64,000 nucleotides of DNA from the NCBI RefSeq assembly GCF_022605525.1, contig NZ_JAKQYJ010000001.1, positions 744,001-808,000 on the forward strand, given 5' to 3'. Below are positions 54,298-63,546 of the stretch, in pieces. A model generated the notes under the pieces. The model saw nothing but the letters and a program-made list of their open reading frames with translations, was not told the DNA's origin and did no database searches. Each line of letters starts with the position of its first letter. Positions within the stretch are counted from its first letter, which is position 1. The position numbers and the translations under genes were made by a program. Source of the DNA: Porphyrobacter sp. GA68 (GTDB lineage: Bacteria; Pseudomonadota; Alphaproteobacteria; Sphingomonadales; Sphingomonadaceae).

Positions 54298-54331
54298 GAA
54301 CGGGCCGGGCAGCGCGCTGTCTGGCCCGTTC
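54298..54331 (+). terminator. Hairpin terminator after phasin gene
   Basis: GAACGGGCC and GGCCCGTTC form a strong stem around a GGCAGCGCGCTGTCT loop that itself can pair. It lies 35 bases after the phasin stop. There is no long T-run after it, only TGCGTTT. Confidence 0.55.
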
Positions 54332-54424
54332 TGCGTTTCCGGCATCGGCCGCGAAAGGTCGTGTCTTGGCGAGCTGTATAATGACGCGGTTGGCTCACCT
54401 TGCAGAAAGCGGTCCCGATACATA

Positions 54425-54817
54425 TTGACGGTGATGATGACCGGTCCCCGCCCTTTTGCACTGTCGAACGCATCCCCGCTACGCTGCGCGGGACCCGACA
54501 AAGGCGGCAATCGGCCGGACGGGCCGCAGATCGGGGTCGCGACCAAGACGCGCGCCAAGTCCAAGAAACCCAGCCAGTACCGCGTGCTGATGCTGAACGA
54601 TGATTACACCCCGATGGAATTCGTCGTCCTGGTTCTGAAGCGCTTCTTTCGCATGGATCTGGAGGAAGCAACCCAGGTCATGCTCCACGTTCACCAGAAA
54701 GGTGTCGGGGTCTGCGGAGTTTTCACCTACGAGGTTGCTGAAACCAAGGTCAACCAGGTGATGGATTTCGCCCGCCAGAATCAGCACCCGCTTCAATGCA
54801 CGCTCGAAAAGGCCTGA
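54425..54817 (+). CDS. clpS: ATP-dependent Clp protease adaptor ClpS
   Basis: 130 residues. The disordered N-terminus is followed by the ClpS core: [63 protein letters not shown]. The motifs [11 protein letters not shown] (binding pocket for N-degron residues) and H-x-x-G are intact. It delivers N-end-rule substrates to ClpAP. ClpA is not in the window. ATG 54434 (MMTG) is an alternative start. Confidence 0.93.
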   Translation: MTVMMTGPRPFALSNASPLRCAGPDKGGNRPDGPQIGVATKTRAKSKKPSQYRVLMLNDDYTPMEFVVLVLKRFFRMDLEEATQVMLHVHQKGVGVCGVFTYEVAETKVNQVMDFARQNQHPLQCTLEKA

Positions 54818-54871
54818 GGCGCACGGCCCTGCTGGCAAAGCGGCGGCGCCTGCTCTAGGCCGCTCATCGCC

Positions 54872-56119
54872 GTGCTGAAATTCATTCCCGCCATCGATCG
54901 ATATATATTTCGGCTGGTAGTGTTCCCCATGCTGGGAGTGTTCGCGCTGGCGGCGACGCTTTTGCTGCTGGACAAGATGCTGCGCCTGTTCCAGTTCGTC
55001 ACCACCGAGGGCGGGCCGGTCAAAGTGGTCTTCACCATGTTGCTGACGCTGGTGCCCGAATATGCCAGCCTGGCCATTCCGCTGGGTCTCATGCTCGGCA
55101 TCCTGCTGGCGTTCCGCAAGCTGGCGACCAGCAGTGAACTCGACGTGATGCGGGCGGTGGGATTGTCCTACAACCGACTGCTGCGCGTGCCGTACCTCAT
55201 CACGCTGGCGCTGATCGCGGTGAACATCGCGCTGGTCTTCTACCTCCAGCCGATCGGCCGTTACGTTTATTCCCAGCTCGACTTCGAGCTGAAAAGCGGT
55301 GCGCTCGGCGCATCGATCAAGGTGGGAGAGTTCAACAGCCTTGGCGACCGCATGGCCCTGCGGATCGAGGAAAGCGAGGATAGCGGGCGCCGCCTGGTGG
55401 GGATCTTCGCGCGGGTGGCGAACGAACGCGGCCAGGTGCTGTCCATCTCGGCGGAAGAAGGACGTTTTCTGGCCAACGCGGAGAACCCCAACACCATCAT
55501 CCTCAGGCTTCGCAACGGCGTAATCGTGCAGGATACAGGGCCGGACCGGGTGGGCACCGAACCCCGGGTACTGTCGTTCGCGCAGAACGATCTGCCCATC
55601 GACCTGCCCGCGCTGGAACGGTTCCGCGAAAGGGGCGACTCTGAGAACGAATACATCCTGCCCGAACTTCTGCGGATCGGCTGGGCCGACACCACGCCTC
55701 AGCCGCAGCAGGACGCGACCCGCGCATCGTTCAACTTCCGGCTGGTCGAAGTGGTCATGATGCTGTTGCTGCCGCTGCTGGCGGTGTCGTTGGCCATCCC
55801 GCCCAAGCGATCAACCAGCGCGCTGGGCGTGTTCGTATCGATCGTGATGGTAGTCGCCTACCACAAGATAAACCAATATGCCGAAGATATCGCGGCGCTG
55901 GGCATGGTCGATCCGGTTATCGCCTTGTGGACGCCGTTCTTCGTTTTCGCTGCGCTGATCGTGTGGATGTATTACCGCGTCGCCTACGTCCCCGGCGGGC
56001 AGGCCATCGGCGCTCTGGAGGCAGCCGCCGCGAAGATCGGCAAGCGGCTGGGCAAGCTTTCCAAGCGGCGGCGGGCCCGGATGATGCCGCCCGTACCGAC
56101 CCCGGCAGTGGCGGAATAG
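54872..56119 (+). CDS. lptF: LPS export permease LptF
   Basis: 415 residues from GTG 54872. The N-terminal pair of membrane helices is RLVVFPMLGVFALAATLLLLDKMLRLF with PEYASLAIPLGLMLGILLAFRKLATSSELDVMRAVG. A periplasmic beta-jellyroll region (about 125-260) follows. The C-terminal helices are VVMMLLLPLLAVSLAIPPKRS... The family motif SELDVMRAVG(M/L)S is intact. It is the inner-membrane half of the LptB2FG pump and moves LPS from the inner membrane to the outer membrane. lptG follows after 9 bases. Confidence 0.93.
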   Translation: MLKFIPAIDRYIFRLVVFPMLGVFALAATLLLLDKMLRLFQFVTTEGGPVKVVFTMLLTLVPEYASLAIPLGLMLGILLAFRKLATSSELDVMRAVGLSYNRLLRVPYLITLALIAVNIALVFYLQPIGRYVYSQLDFELKSGALGASIKVGEFNSLGDRMALRIEESEDSGRRLVGIFARVANERGQVLSISAEEGRFLANAENPNTIILRLRNGVIVQDTGPDRVGTEPRVLSFAQNDLPIDLPALERFRERGDSENEYILPELLRIGWADTTPQPQQDATRASFNFRLVEVVMMLLLPLLAVSLAIPPKRSTSALGVFVSIVMVVAYHKINQYAEDIAALGMVDPVIALWTPFFVFAALIVWMYYRVAYVPGGQAIGALEAAAAKIGKRLGKLSKRRRARMMPPVPTPAVAE

Positions 56120-56128
56120 CGGGCGGGC

Positions 56129-57229
56129 GTGCCGAACCTCGACTTCTTCCCATCGCGCACGCTGACGCTGTACCTGGCCCGGCTGTTTTTCGCCCGGATC
56201 ATGGCAGTGCTGATTATGCTGGTGCTCGTGCTGATGATGCTGGACCTCCTGGCGAGGAGCGGCGACATCCTGGCGGTACCGGGCAACGGACAGGCCCAGC
56301 TGCTGACGTATGTGTCCCTGCGCCTGCCCCAGCTGGTGCAGACCTTTCTGCCATATTCGGTCCTATTGGCTACCATCATCACCCTGCTCACTCTCAACCA
56401 GAACAGCGAAGTGATCTCGATGAAGGCGGCCGGCATGTCCGCTCATCAGGTTCTGGCTCCGCTGATCTTGACCGCTCTGGTCGTGTCCGGCCTGAGTTTT
56501 GCCTTCAACGAAAGGATCGTGACGCGGGCCACCGGCGCCCTGTCCGCGTGGCAGGGAAACGATTTCAGACCCGTTCCGCCCGGCAGCGACGTGCGCGCCA
56601 ACGTGTTCCTGAGCGACGGTCTGAACGTGCTCAAGGCGGGGACGGTCGCAGGCTATGGGGCAGATACCCAGCTTACCGACGTGGCGTGGTACAGGATCAC
56701 TCCGCAAGGCCAGATTGCGGAGCAGATCACCGCGCCTGCGGCCAGCTATGCAGCGCCTGGCTGGCGGCTGTCGAATGCCAGGGTGTTCTCCGTCCAGACT
56801 GCCGACACGGCGCAGCTTGCCAGCACGATCGTCGGCGAGAACATCGAGCCGACCGCATTCCGTCTGGAACGGGTCGATCCGGCGGCGGAGACGTTCGCCA
56901 GCCTCGGCCCGATCATCGACGAATACCGCGCCGCCGGGCGCAGAACCGCCGAACTGGAGGCGAACCGGTGGCACAAGCTGTCCGGACCCCTGTCGGCCGT
57001 GCTCATGCCGCTTCTGGGAGCGATCGCCGCCTTCGGGCTTGCGCGATCGGGCAAGCTGTTCGTGCGGGCGATCATCGGCATGGCACTGGGCTTTGCCTAT
57101 TTCGTGTTCGACAATCTGGCGCTGGCGATGGGCAGCTTCGGCGGTTATCCGCCTTTCCTTGCGGCCTGGCTGCCCTTCTTCCTGTTTGCCCTGATCGGAG
57201 AGACGGTCCTTATCAGGACGGAGGAGTGA
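56129..57229 (+). CDS. lptG: LPS export permease LptG
   Basis: 366 residues from GTG 56129 (GCGGGCG upstream). The helices are LTLYLARLFFARIMAVLIMLVLVLMMLDLLARSG and VLLATIITLLTLNQNSEVISMKAAGMSAHQVLAPLILTAL, with the family's N-S-E-x-x-S-M-K-A-A-G-M signature. A periplasmic domain follows, then the C-terminal LMPLLGAIAAFGLARSGKLFVRAI helices. It pairs with LptF and LptB to extract LPS. The stop overlaps the GNAT gene (GTGA). Confidence 0.93.
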   Translation: MPNLDFFPSRTLTLYLARLFFARIMAVLIMLVLVLMMLDLLARSGDILAVPGNGQAQLLTYVSLRLPQLVQTFLPYSVLLATIITLLTLNQNSEVISMKAAGMSAHQVLAPLILTALVVSGLSFAFNERIVTRATGALSAWQGNDFRPVPPGSDVRANVFLSDGLNVLKAGTVAGYGADTQLTDVAWYRITPQGQIAEQITAPAASYAAPGWRLSNARVFSVQTADTAQLASTIVGENIEPTAFRLERVDPAAETFASLGPIIDEYRAAGRRTAELEANRWHKLSGPLSAVLMPLLGAIAAFGLARSGKLFVRAIIGMALGFAYFVFDNLALAMGSFGGYPPFLAAWLPFFLFALIGETVLIRTEE

Positions 57230-57702
57230 GCCACCGGCGCCTGCGGCTGGCGCGTTTATCCGATGCCGCTGTCCTGTGCGAAATCGCGCATGAAGCAGAC
57301 AGCCACTGCGCGCCGGCGGAGGTCGGCTACGCCGAACTGATCCGCAAGGGGCGCAGCCTCGTCGTGGAGGAATCCGGTCGCCTCCTGGGCTTTGTCGTCT
57401 GCGAAGCGTTCGGGCGGGAAGTGCATGTCTGGGCACTGGCTGTACGGCCAGAGCGGCAGCGAGCCGGCATCGGTTCGCATCTTCTGCGAGCAGCGCTGGT
57501 GGACGCCCGCGCCAGCGGTTTTGCGGCCCTGACCGTGACGGCCCGCCGCGACACTTTCTGGGAGCGGGCGTTGCGCACCGGGCTGGGCTTCGCGGAGGTG
57601 GATGCCGCCAGCCATCCACGTCTCGGCACGCTGATCCGGACGCAAGTGGAGGCCAGTGGACAGCATGGCAGCCGCGTCCCCATGATTCGTTTCCTAGGCT
57701 AG
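57226..57702 (+). CDS. GNAT-family N-acetyltransferase
   Basis: 158 residues from GTG 57226, which overlaps the lptG stop, with GGAG immediately upstream. The GNAT core is VVEESGRLLGFVVCEAFGREVHVWALAVRPERQRAGIGSHLLRAALVDARASGFAALTVTARRDTFWERALRTGLGF, including the Q-x-x-G-x-G pyrophosphate-binding loop (RQRAGIGSHLL). It acetylates an unknown substrate. Translational coupling to lptG suggests co-expression, but not necessarily a common pathway. Confidence 0.88.
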   Translation: MSHRRLRLARLSDAAVLCEIAHEADSHCAPAEVGYAELIRKGRSLVVEESGRLLGFVVCEAFGREVHVWALAVRPERQRAGIGSHLLRAALVDARASGFAALTVTARRDTFWERALRTGLGFAEVDAASHPRLGTLIRTQVEASGQHGSRVPMIRFLG

Positions 57703-57765
57703 TTCCGGCGGAACGCCGGCGCGCCTGAGACGTCGTGAGTGCAACAGATCAAAGGACTGCTGCCG

Positions 57766-58029
57766 ATGACTCCTCGTGTGAACCTGTTTCTGCTGTCTTT
57801 TGCCGCCGCAACGCTTGTCTCCTGCGGTCAGGGAGGCGAAGCGCCGCCGCCGGGACCGGTGGACACATCGTTTGAAGAGGCGTCGACCAATCCCGTTCCC
57901 GGCGGCAACGCCGAAGCGGGGCCTGCACCGGTCAATACCTCAATCGCCGGCGGTTCGGGCGAACAGGCCGCAGCCGGCCGCGGGGATGCTTCTCCAAGGG
58001 AAGGGTCCACGGCCGAGGTGCGCGATTAA
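57766..58029 (+). CDS. Small lipoprotein, hypothetical
   Basis: 87 residues from ATG 57766 (AAAGGA upstream). MTPRVNLFLLSFAAATLVSCG has a lipobox (LVSC). The mature part is proline/glycine/acid-rich and disordered (GEAPPPGPVDTSFEEASTNPVPGGNAEAGPAPVNTSIAGGSGEQ). It is a surface or periplasmic lipoprotein of unknown role. A weak EcfG-like motif (GGAAC at 57710, then CGTC 16 bases on) lies about 30 bases upstream. Confidence 0.7.
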   Translation: MTPRVNLFLLSFAAATLVSCGQGGEAPPPGPVDTSFEEASTNPVPGGNAEAGPAPVNTSIAGGSGEQAAAGRGDASPREGSTAEVRD

Positions 58030-58038
58030 AGAAAGCCT

Positions 58039-59124
58039 CTAGCGCGAGACCATCGTACTGCGCGCGATGCGACCGACCAGGTAGGTCATGCCGGGGTGGT
58101 TCGCCCCGTCGTACGTCGAGTTAGTTCCCAGCTCCCGCTTGAGCCGCCGATGCGCTTCGGGAAGGGAGTGATAGGGCATCGACGGCATCAGGTGATGCAG
58201 CGCGTGATAGCGCAGTCCAACCGGCGCCCAGATTTCCGCAATGAAGCCGGGCGGTGGCACGTTCACGCTGTCGAGGAACTGTGCGGTCACAGTCATCGGT
58301 TCACCCTCGTTCTCCCACAAATGAGCAACCAGGGTGCGCAACTGGTTGAGCGTCGCCGTGACCGACAGCACCGCCAGAGCGGTCAGAAACGGTTTCCAGC
58401 CCACGGCGATGATACTGCCGATCAGCACCCACGACCACATGAAGCCGCCCGCTTCCTGCCACAGGACCCGCCGCTTCAGCTCGCCCTCTACCGGACGGCG
58501 GCGAAACGCCGGGTTGATGGCGAGAGCCGAAAAGCGCCCCCATGTCACGCGCCGCACGGCCGGGATTACCGCGCCCAGCGGCACCAGCACAGCGAAGCGG
58601 AACAACAGGGCGATCGGCGCCAGCATCGCCACGGCCACGAACAGCGGCAGGCTCCACGGCTTCATCAGTGCCAGCGGCAGATATTCGGGGTCTTCCGCGG
58701 TGCCGTACTGCGTTCGCTTGTGATGCAAGGTGTGCACCCCTTCGTACATGAACGATGGGGTGAGGAGCGGGATGCCGACCAGCACATTCCACGCTGTCCG
58801 AAAGCCGGGGAGCGCGTCCCGGCGCATGTGCGACACTTCGTGGATGAACAGCAGGGCACGGTATAGCGCCAGCGCCGCCACCACACCCAGAACAAGGGCG
58901 AGCGGCACGCTTCCGGCCACGATCGCCCCGGCAAGCGCGGGATAACCCACCGCTGCCGAGCCAAGCATGTCTCCCCAGTAAACCGCGGGCCTCGCCTCGG
59001 CTATGTCCTTTGTAAGATCGCGCGCAGCACGCAGCATGGCCTTGTCGTCAGACAGGCGGAAGTCGGTCCGAACGGGCCGCAACGGGGTCACCACCGGGGC
59101 GTCAAAGGTTTGCTGCATATTCAT
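58039..59124 (-). CDS. Fatty acid desaturase family protein
   Basis: 361 residues. Three histidine boxes: LFIHEVSHMRRD (H-x3-H), YEGVHTLHHKRTQYG (H-x2-HH), and YHALHHLMPSMPYHSL (H-x2-HH). Membrane helices flank them (ALAGAIVAGSVPLALVLGVVAALALYRALLFIH; LPLFVAVAMLAPIALLFRFAVLVPLG). It introduces a double bond or hydroxyl into acyl chains, or acts on a carotenoid or related lipid. It is convergent with the small lipoprotein gene and divergent from the acyltransferase gene. Confidence 0.92.
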   Translation of the reverse strand: MNMQQTFDAPVVTPLRPVRTDFRLSDDKAMLRAARDLTKDIAEARPAVYWGDMLGSAAVGYPALAGAIVAGSVPLALVLGVVAALALYRALLFIHEVSHMRRDALPGFRTAWNVLVGIPLLTPSFMYEGVHTLHHKRTQYGTAEDPEYLPLALMKPWSLPLFVAVAMLAPIALLFRFAVLVPLGAVIPAVRRVTWGRFSALAINPAFRRRPVEGELKRRVLWQEAGGFMWSWVLIGSIIAVGWKPFLTALAVLSVTATLNQLRTLVAHLWENEGEPMTVTAQFLDSVNVPPPGFIAEIWAPVGLRYHALHHLMPSMPYHSLPEAHRRLKRELGTNSTYDGANHPGMTYLVGRIARSTMVSR

Positions 59125-59320
59125 AAGACAATTTCCGGATCAGTCTCTTACCCTACCCAGTCCGCTCCGTGCAAACGCGCGGTTCCGATCAGTCCGATCT
59201 AACATCTCGCCTGAATACCGTCGATCAGGGCGAGAGTGCGGCCGGCCGCTTGACAGGAGTGGCGGCGCCTACGCAGGAGTGGCAGGACAATACCTGCGCC
59301 AGGCTGAACGGGAACTCCTT

Positions 59321-60478
59321 GTGACAGATCGGAATGTAAGCATCGTGGCCGTCTGCGACAAGGCCGGGCGCACCCGCTTCGTTGACCTTGGGCGTGCGTT
59401 CGCCAGCCGGGTGCCGCACTACGTGCCGCAGCTTCGCTCGGAACAGCTGGAACTCGTCGATCCGCGGAAGAACCCGTTCTTCGATCATGCGGAGGTCCAA
59501 CTGTTCATCGCCACGAGCGACGGCGAGGATGTCGGACGCATTTCTGCGCATATCGACCACCTCGCGCTGCAGATGCCGGCCGTGCAGGGGTTCGGGCCGG
59601 GCACGGGACTGTTCGGCTACTTCGACGCAGCGGACGAGGCGGTTGCTCGCGCCCTTCTCCAAACGGCCGAAGCGTGGCTGCGCGAGCGTGGCATGTCGCG
59701 CGTGTTGGGTCCGATTTCCCTGTCCGTGTGGGAGGAGCCCGGCCTGCTGGTGCAGGGGCAGGACCACGCGCCCACGGTGATGATGGGACATCATCCCGCG
59801 CATTACCGCGCGTGGATCGAAGGGGCGGGCTATTCCCCCGTCAAGTCGCTCGTCACCTACGAGCTGGACATCAAGCAGGAGTTTCCGCCGCTGATCCGAC
59901 GGATAGTCCAGTCGGGCGAACGGAACGGGCGGATCGCCATCCGGGAAGCGGGCCGGCTCGATTACGATGGCGACGTGCGGATCATTCTTCAGATCCTGAA
60001 CAACGCATGGTCGGACAATTGGGGATTCATCCCCTTCACCGACAGGGAAATCGCGCACGCCGCCAAAAAGCTCAAGCCGCTGGTGCAGCCCGAACTGGTG
60101 CGTATCGCGGAGCTAGATGGTCGGCCGGTTGCCTTCATGCTGACCTTCCCCGATATGAACGAGGCGCTGGCCGTCATCAAAGGGCGGCTGTTCCCGCTGG
60201 GATGGGTGCGCCTGCTACGCTGGCTGAAGCATCCGCGGGCGCGCACCATGCGCGTGCCGCTGATGGGGGTTGTCAAGGAACATCAGAACACCCGCCTGGC
60301 CAGTCAGCTGGCCTTCATGATGATCGAGTTCATCCGCCGGGCCGCTGTGACAAAGTTCGGGGCGGAGCGGGGGGAAATCGGCTGGATCCTCGATGACAAT
60401 CAGGGCATGATCGCCATCGCCAACGCCATAGAAAGCCGGATCAACCGGGAATACATGATCTTTGCAAAGCCGCTGTGA
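59321..60478 (+). CDS. Acyl/acetyltransferase-like protein (GNAT fold), hypothetical
   Basis: 385 residues from GTG 59321. It has a first acyltransferase-like half (EQLELVDPRKNPFFDHAEVQLFIATSDGEDVGRISAHIDHLALQM). A second half carries YSPVKSLVTYELDIKQEFPPLIRRIVQSGERNGRIAIREAG...NAWSDNWGFIPFTDREIAHAAKKLKPLVQPELVRIAELDGRPVAFMLTFPDMNEAL...ASQLAFMMIEFIRRAAVTKFGAERGEIGWILDDNQGM, which resembles double-GNAT proteins. It is a common neighbour of lipid-metabolism genes in sphingomonads. The substrate is unknown. Confidence 0.78.
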   Translation: MTDRNVSIVAVCDKAGRTRFVDLGRAFASRVPHYVPQLRSEQLELVDPRKNPFFDHAEVQLFIATSDGEDVGRISAHIDHLALQMPAVQGFGPGTGLFGYFDAADEAVARALLQTAEAWLRERGMSRVLGPISLSVWEEPGLLVQGQDHAPTVMMGHHPAHYRAWIEGAGYSPVKSLVTYELDIKQEFPPLIRRIVQSGERNGRIAIREAGRLDYDGDVRIILQILNNAWSDNWGFIPFTDREIAHAAKKLKPLVQPELVRIAELDGRPVAFMLTFPDMNEALAVIKGRLFPLGWVRLLRWLKHPRARTMRVPLMGVVKEHQNTRLASQLAFMMIEFIRRAAVTKFGAERGEIGWILDDNQGMIAIANAIESRINREYMIFAKPL

Positions 60479-60512
60479 TCCACGCCGGCTTCGGGCACAA
60501 TGCGGCTTCAGA

Positions 60513-60556
60513 GAAAAAAGGCCTCCGCTCAGTCAAGAGCGAAGGCCTTTCGGGAT
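60513..60556. terminator. Bidirectional-type terminator hairpin
   Basis: AAAGGCCTcCGCTC and GAGCGaAGGCCTTT form a near-perfect stem (60518-60530 with 60537-60550), with AAAAA on the left and TTT on the right. It lies 35 bases after the acyltransferase stop. It should end that transcript. The next 280 bases up to phyR hold the phyR promoter region and a T-run at 60642-60651; a short frame at 60500-60751 is not supported. Confidence 0.8.
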
Positions 60557-60836
60557 CGTATCACCGGCCGCTTGGACGGGAGGGGGGTCTCGGCGGTGAC
60601 AAAAAGGAAATGCTGCGCCGTGGCGGGAGTTCCCGTTGACAGAAACTTTTTTTGGCCCCGGATGTTTGAAGATTGGGAGGCGCAAAGGAACCTGCGCCAG
60701 GAGTTGCCGAAGCAAAGTGTTCTTGCGAAAACGCTGTGCCATCTCCAATAGACGTCAGCAACTCACTGGCCTGGCGGCAGCGTCCCGGCTGCCGTGTTCT
60801 GCCACTCATCATTCTAAGTTCTAGCAGGATTGATAT

Positions 60837-61631
60837 ATGTCCCTAGGTGACCAGATTGCCCGTTACTTGCCCTATTTGAGACGGTATGCGCGCGCCCTGA
60901 CCGGGTCTCAGACGACGGGTGACGCGTTTGTTCGCGCCACGTTGGAAGCCGCGCTGGCCGACGAAGGTGTGAAGCGATCGCTGGAAGGCGGACGTGTTCC
61001 GCTTTACCGTGCGTTCAACAAGGTCTGGTCAAGCGCGTACATGGAAGTGAACGATGCTGAGACACCCTCGTCGGAGCACGAGGCTGCGGCCCAGAACCGG
61101 CTGAAATCCGTGACACCGCTCAATCGGCAGGCCCTGCTTCTGACCACGCTCGAAGACTTCTCGGTCGCCGAAGCGGCGGAAATCATGGACATGCCAGAAG
61201 CCGAGGTGGAGCAGCTGGTTCAGGAAGCCGTGGCCGAAATAGACCGCGAGTCCACGACCAGCGTCCTCATCATCGAAGACGAGCCGCTCATTTCCATGCA
61301 GCTTGAAGATCTCGTCCGCTCGCTGGGTCACGAGATCTGCGGCACCGCCGCCACTCGCACCCAGGCGCAGGAGGTGGTTGCCGAGCAGACTCCGGGACTG
61401 GTGCTGGCCGACATCCAGCTGGCCGATGGTTCGTCCGGTCTGGATGCAGTTGACGACATTCTTGCGATCGACAGTGTGCCCGTGATCTTCATCACGGCCT
61501 ATCCGGAACGGCTGCTCACGGGCGACCGGCCGGAACCGACTTACCTCGTCACCAAGCCTTTCCAGGAACAGACCGTCCGCGCTGCGATCAGCCAGGCGTT
61601 GTTCTTCGGGTCCAGCCGTCCGCTGGATTGA
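60837..61631 (+). CDS. phyR: PhyR-type general stress response regulator
   Basis: 264 residues. The N-terminal half is the sigma-like domain (QIARYLPYLRRYARALTGSQTTGDAFVRATLEAALADEG...VTPLNRQALLLTTLEDFSVAEAAEIMDMPEAEVEQLV) that imitates ECF sigma domains 2 and 4. The C-terminal half is a receiver: TSVLIIEDEPLISMQLEDLV, LVLADIQLADGSSG (Asp about 192), VIFITAYPERL, YLVTKPFQEQTV. Phosphorylated PhyR takes NepR away from EcfG. Its partners (kinase, nepR, ecfG) are all downstream. Confidence 0.96.
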   Translation: MSLGDQIARYLPYLRRYARALTGSQTTGDAFVRATLEAALADEGVKRSLEGGRVPLYRAFNKVWSSAYMEVNDAETPSSEHEAAAQNRLKSVTPLNRQALLLTTLEDFSVAEAAEIMDMPEAEVEQLVQEAVAEIDRESTTSVLIIEDEPLISMQLEDLVRSLGHEICGTAATRTQAQEVVAEQTPGLVLADIQLADGSSGLDAVDDILAIDSVPVIFITAYPERLLTGDRPEPTYLVTKPFQEQTVRAAISQALFFGSSRPLD

Positions 61632-61682
61632 GTATGGCGGCAGCGGGCGGGCGGCGCACAGACGTCGTTGCCGTACGCTGTC

Positions 61683-63350
61683 TCAGGCCGCGGCTGGTTC
61701 CGAAGCCGACGTCTGAGCCTTGTTCTGACCTCCTGCCCGTATGGCAAAGGGTCTTGGTTCGCGAACCGGGATGACGAGGGTGCAGCGGACCCCGGTGGGA
61801 GCGAAGTCGAGCTCCACCGGGTGCCGCAATTCATGCGCGATGATCTTTTGCAGGAGATCGGTCCCGAACCCACGGCTGCGTGATTCCGGGACCGGCGGTC
61901 CGCCGGTTTCCACCCATTTTACCCTCGCCAGATTGTCGGCGGCGAGTTCCCAGTCTATCTTTACCTTTCCGCCGGCCTGGCTGAGCGCGCCGTACTTCGC
62001 CGCGTTGGTCGCGAGTTCGTGAATGGCGAGGCCCAGCGACAACGCGTCGTTGGGGGCAAGCTCCACATCCGGCCCTGCACTTTCCACAACCCGGTTTTCA
62101 CCCCTGGCATAGGGCGCGACCTCCGCCGCGATGACGTCGTGGATCGGCGTTGTTCCCCAGTCTGATCTGGTGAGCAGGTCATGGGTCGCCGACAACGCCC
62201 GAATTCGGCCATCGAGACTGTCTGCGAATTCGTCGAGATCGCTGGCTCGGCGGCGGGTGAGGGCAATGATCGAAAGAACGTTGGCCAGGGTGTTCTTGAC
62301 CCGGTGGTTCAACTCGCGCGTCAGCGAGTCGCGGATGGAATTCTGCTCCTCGAACCAGGCAAGCCGCTGCCGGTCCTCGCGAACCTGCGCAGCAAGGAGG
62401 CGGGCCATCACCATCAGCAGCACCGCGACCGCCATGCCGAACAGCAGCGTCGCCAGAGAAAGAGGGGACAACATGGGTTGGCCGGCGGAGAAAACCCGCA
62501 CCTCGAACGGTCGGCCGGCGATCATCATGCGGGCAGATGCGGTGCGGGCATTGCGGGCGTCAGGACCGATCGCCGCAACGAGGGTTGCGGTGGCTGTGCC
62601 AAGGTCGATCAACTCAACCCGGTGCTGGTTGGCGGACGCTTCCCCGGCGAAGGCTGCCCGCAGGAATTCCTCGGACCGGAACGGGCTGTAGATGAAGCCC
62701 TTCAGCGGCTGTCCCGGCTCGTTTGCGAACACCGGCATGTAGATGAGGAAACCAGGCGCCGACCCTGATTCTTCCTGCCTCAGGACAACCGGCCCGCTGG
62801 CGGTGGGTTGACGCGTCCGCAAGGCGGCATTGATGGCCTCCCGGCGAACCGGCTGCGAATACATGTCGAAGCCGATTGCCCGGCGGTTTTCGGGCGTGTC
62901 CGGCTGCAGGTAGTAGATCGGCACCACCAGGTCGATGCCGACGGATGGCTGCGGCGTGACTGTGATAACGCGGCGCGATTCCTCAACGGCCCTCCGCTCG
63001 AAGTCGGGCACCTGCTCGGGCCGAAGCGCTGGCGCCCACCCGATCCCCTCGGCGCCGCGGAAGTTCTGGTCCAGCTTCAGTTCCGCCGAGAACCGGCGGA
63101 AGGTTTCGGGAGTTACGGTGCCCCTCGTTTCAAACAGCGCAGACCCGGCCCGCAGATATGCCGCGGTTGTTGCGGCGCGGCGCGAAAGCGCCGCAGTGAG
63201 GCCTTCGGCCTGCCGATACAGGCGCACCTGCTCACGCGCGTTCTCGCCCCGCTCGATCGCCATGACGCTGACCACCGTGATGGCCGCGATCAGAAAGAAT
63301 ATCAGAAGCGGTGCGGCGCGGGGATGCCGATCAAGCCAACTCCTACTCAT
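61683..63350 (-). CDS. CHASE-domain HWE/HisKA_2 histidine kinase (PhyK-like)
   Basis: 555 residues. A membrane helix near the N-terminus is followed by a CHASE domain (AEGLTAALSRRAATTAAYLRAGSALFETRGTVTPETFRRFSAELKLDQNFRGAEGIGWAPAL... about 45-290). A second membrane helix is at about 290-315 (LSPLSLATLLFGMAVAVLLMVMARLLA). The kinase has HisKA_2 motif RELNHRVKNTLANVLSIIALTRR (His) and ATPase N-box LGLAIHELATNAAKYGALS with G-box RGFGTDLLQKI. Such kinases feed PhyR in the stress response. It lies divergent from nepR and convergent with phyR. Confidence 0.92.
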   Translation of the reverse strand: MSRSWLDRHPRAAPLLIFFLIAAITVVSVMAIERGENAREQVRLYRQAEGLTAALSRRAATTAAYLRAGSALFETRGTVTPETFRRFSAELKLDQNFRGAEGIGWAPALRPEQVPDFERRAVEESRRVITVTPQPSVGIDLVVPIYYLQPDTPENRRAIGFDMYSQPVRREAINAALRTRQPTASGPVVLRQEESGSAPGFLIYMPVFANEPGQPLKGFIYSPFRSEEFLRAAFAGEASANQHRVELIDLGTATATLVAAIGPDARNARTASARMMIAGRPFEVRVFSAGQPMLSPLSLATLLFGMAVAVLLMVMARLLAAQVREDRQRLAWFEEQNSIRDSLTRELNHRVKNTLANVLSIIALTRRRASDLDEFADSLDGRIRALSATHDLLTRSDWGTTPIHDVIAAEVAPYARGENRVVESAGPDVELAPNDALSLGLAIHELATNAAKYGALSQAGGKVKIDWELAADNLARVKWVETGGPPVPESRSRGFGTDLLQKIIAHELRHPVELDFAPTGVRCTLVIPVREPRPFAIRAGGQNKAQTSASEPAAA

Positions 63351-63466
63351 GACGGTCCTTGTTCAAGTGCAACAGGCAAGCGGGGCGATTGCCAGATTAT
63401 GTTTTTGTGTTCATGCGGCACGTAGTCCAATCAGATGCCAGGTCGGTTCCAGAGGCCTTGCAACGG

Positions 63467-63491
63467 GGAACAAGACATGCTCTTCATCGTT
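63467..63491 (+). promoter_or_regulatory. EcfG-type promoter upstream of nepR-ecfG
   Basis: GGAAC at 63467-63471, 16 bases, CGTT at 63488-63491. This is an exact match to the EcfG consensus, placed 56 bases ahead of the nepR start. It shows autoregulation of nepR-ecfG by the sigma factor itself. Confidence 0.85.
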
Positions 63492-63546
63492 CCCAATCCG
63501 CCAGGGGAAGAATGATGCCTCAGGGCTGAACAAGATGGTGTGTGTC

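Noticed and set aside
60500-60751. 83-codon plus-strand frame
   Set aside because: It runs through the terminator hairpin at 60513-60556 and has no supporting ribosome site.
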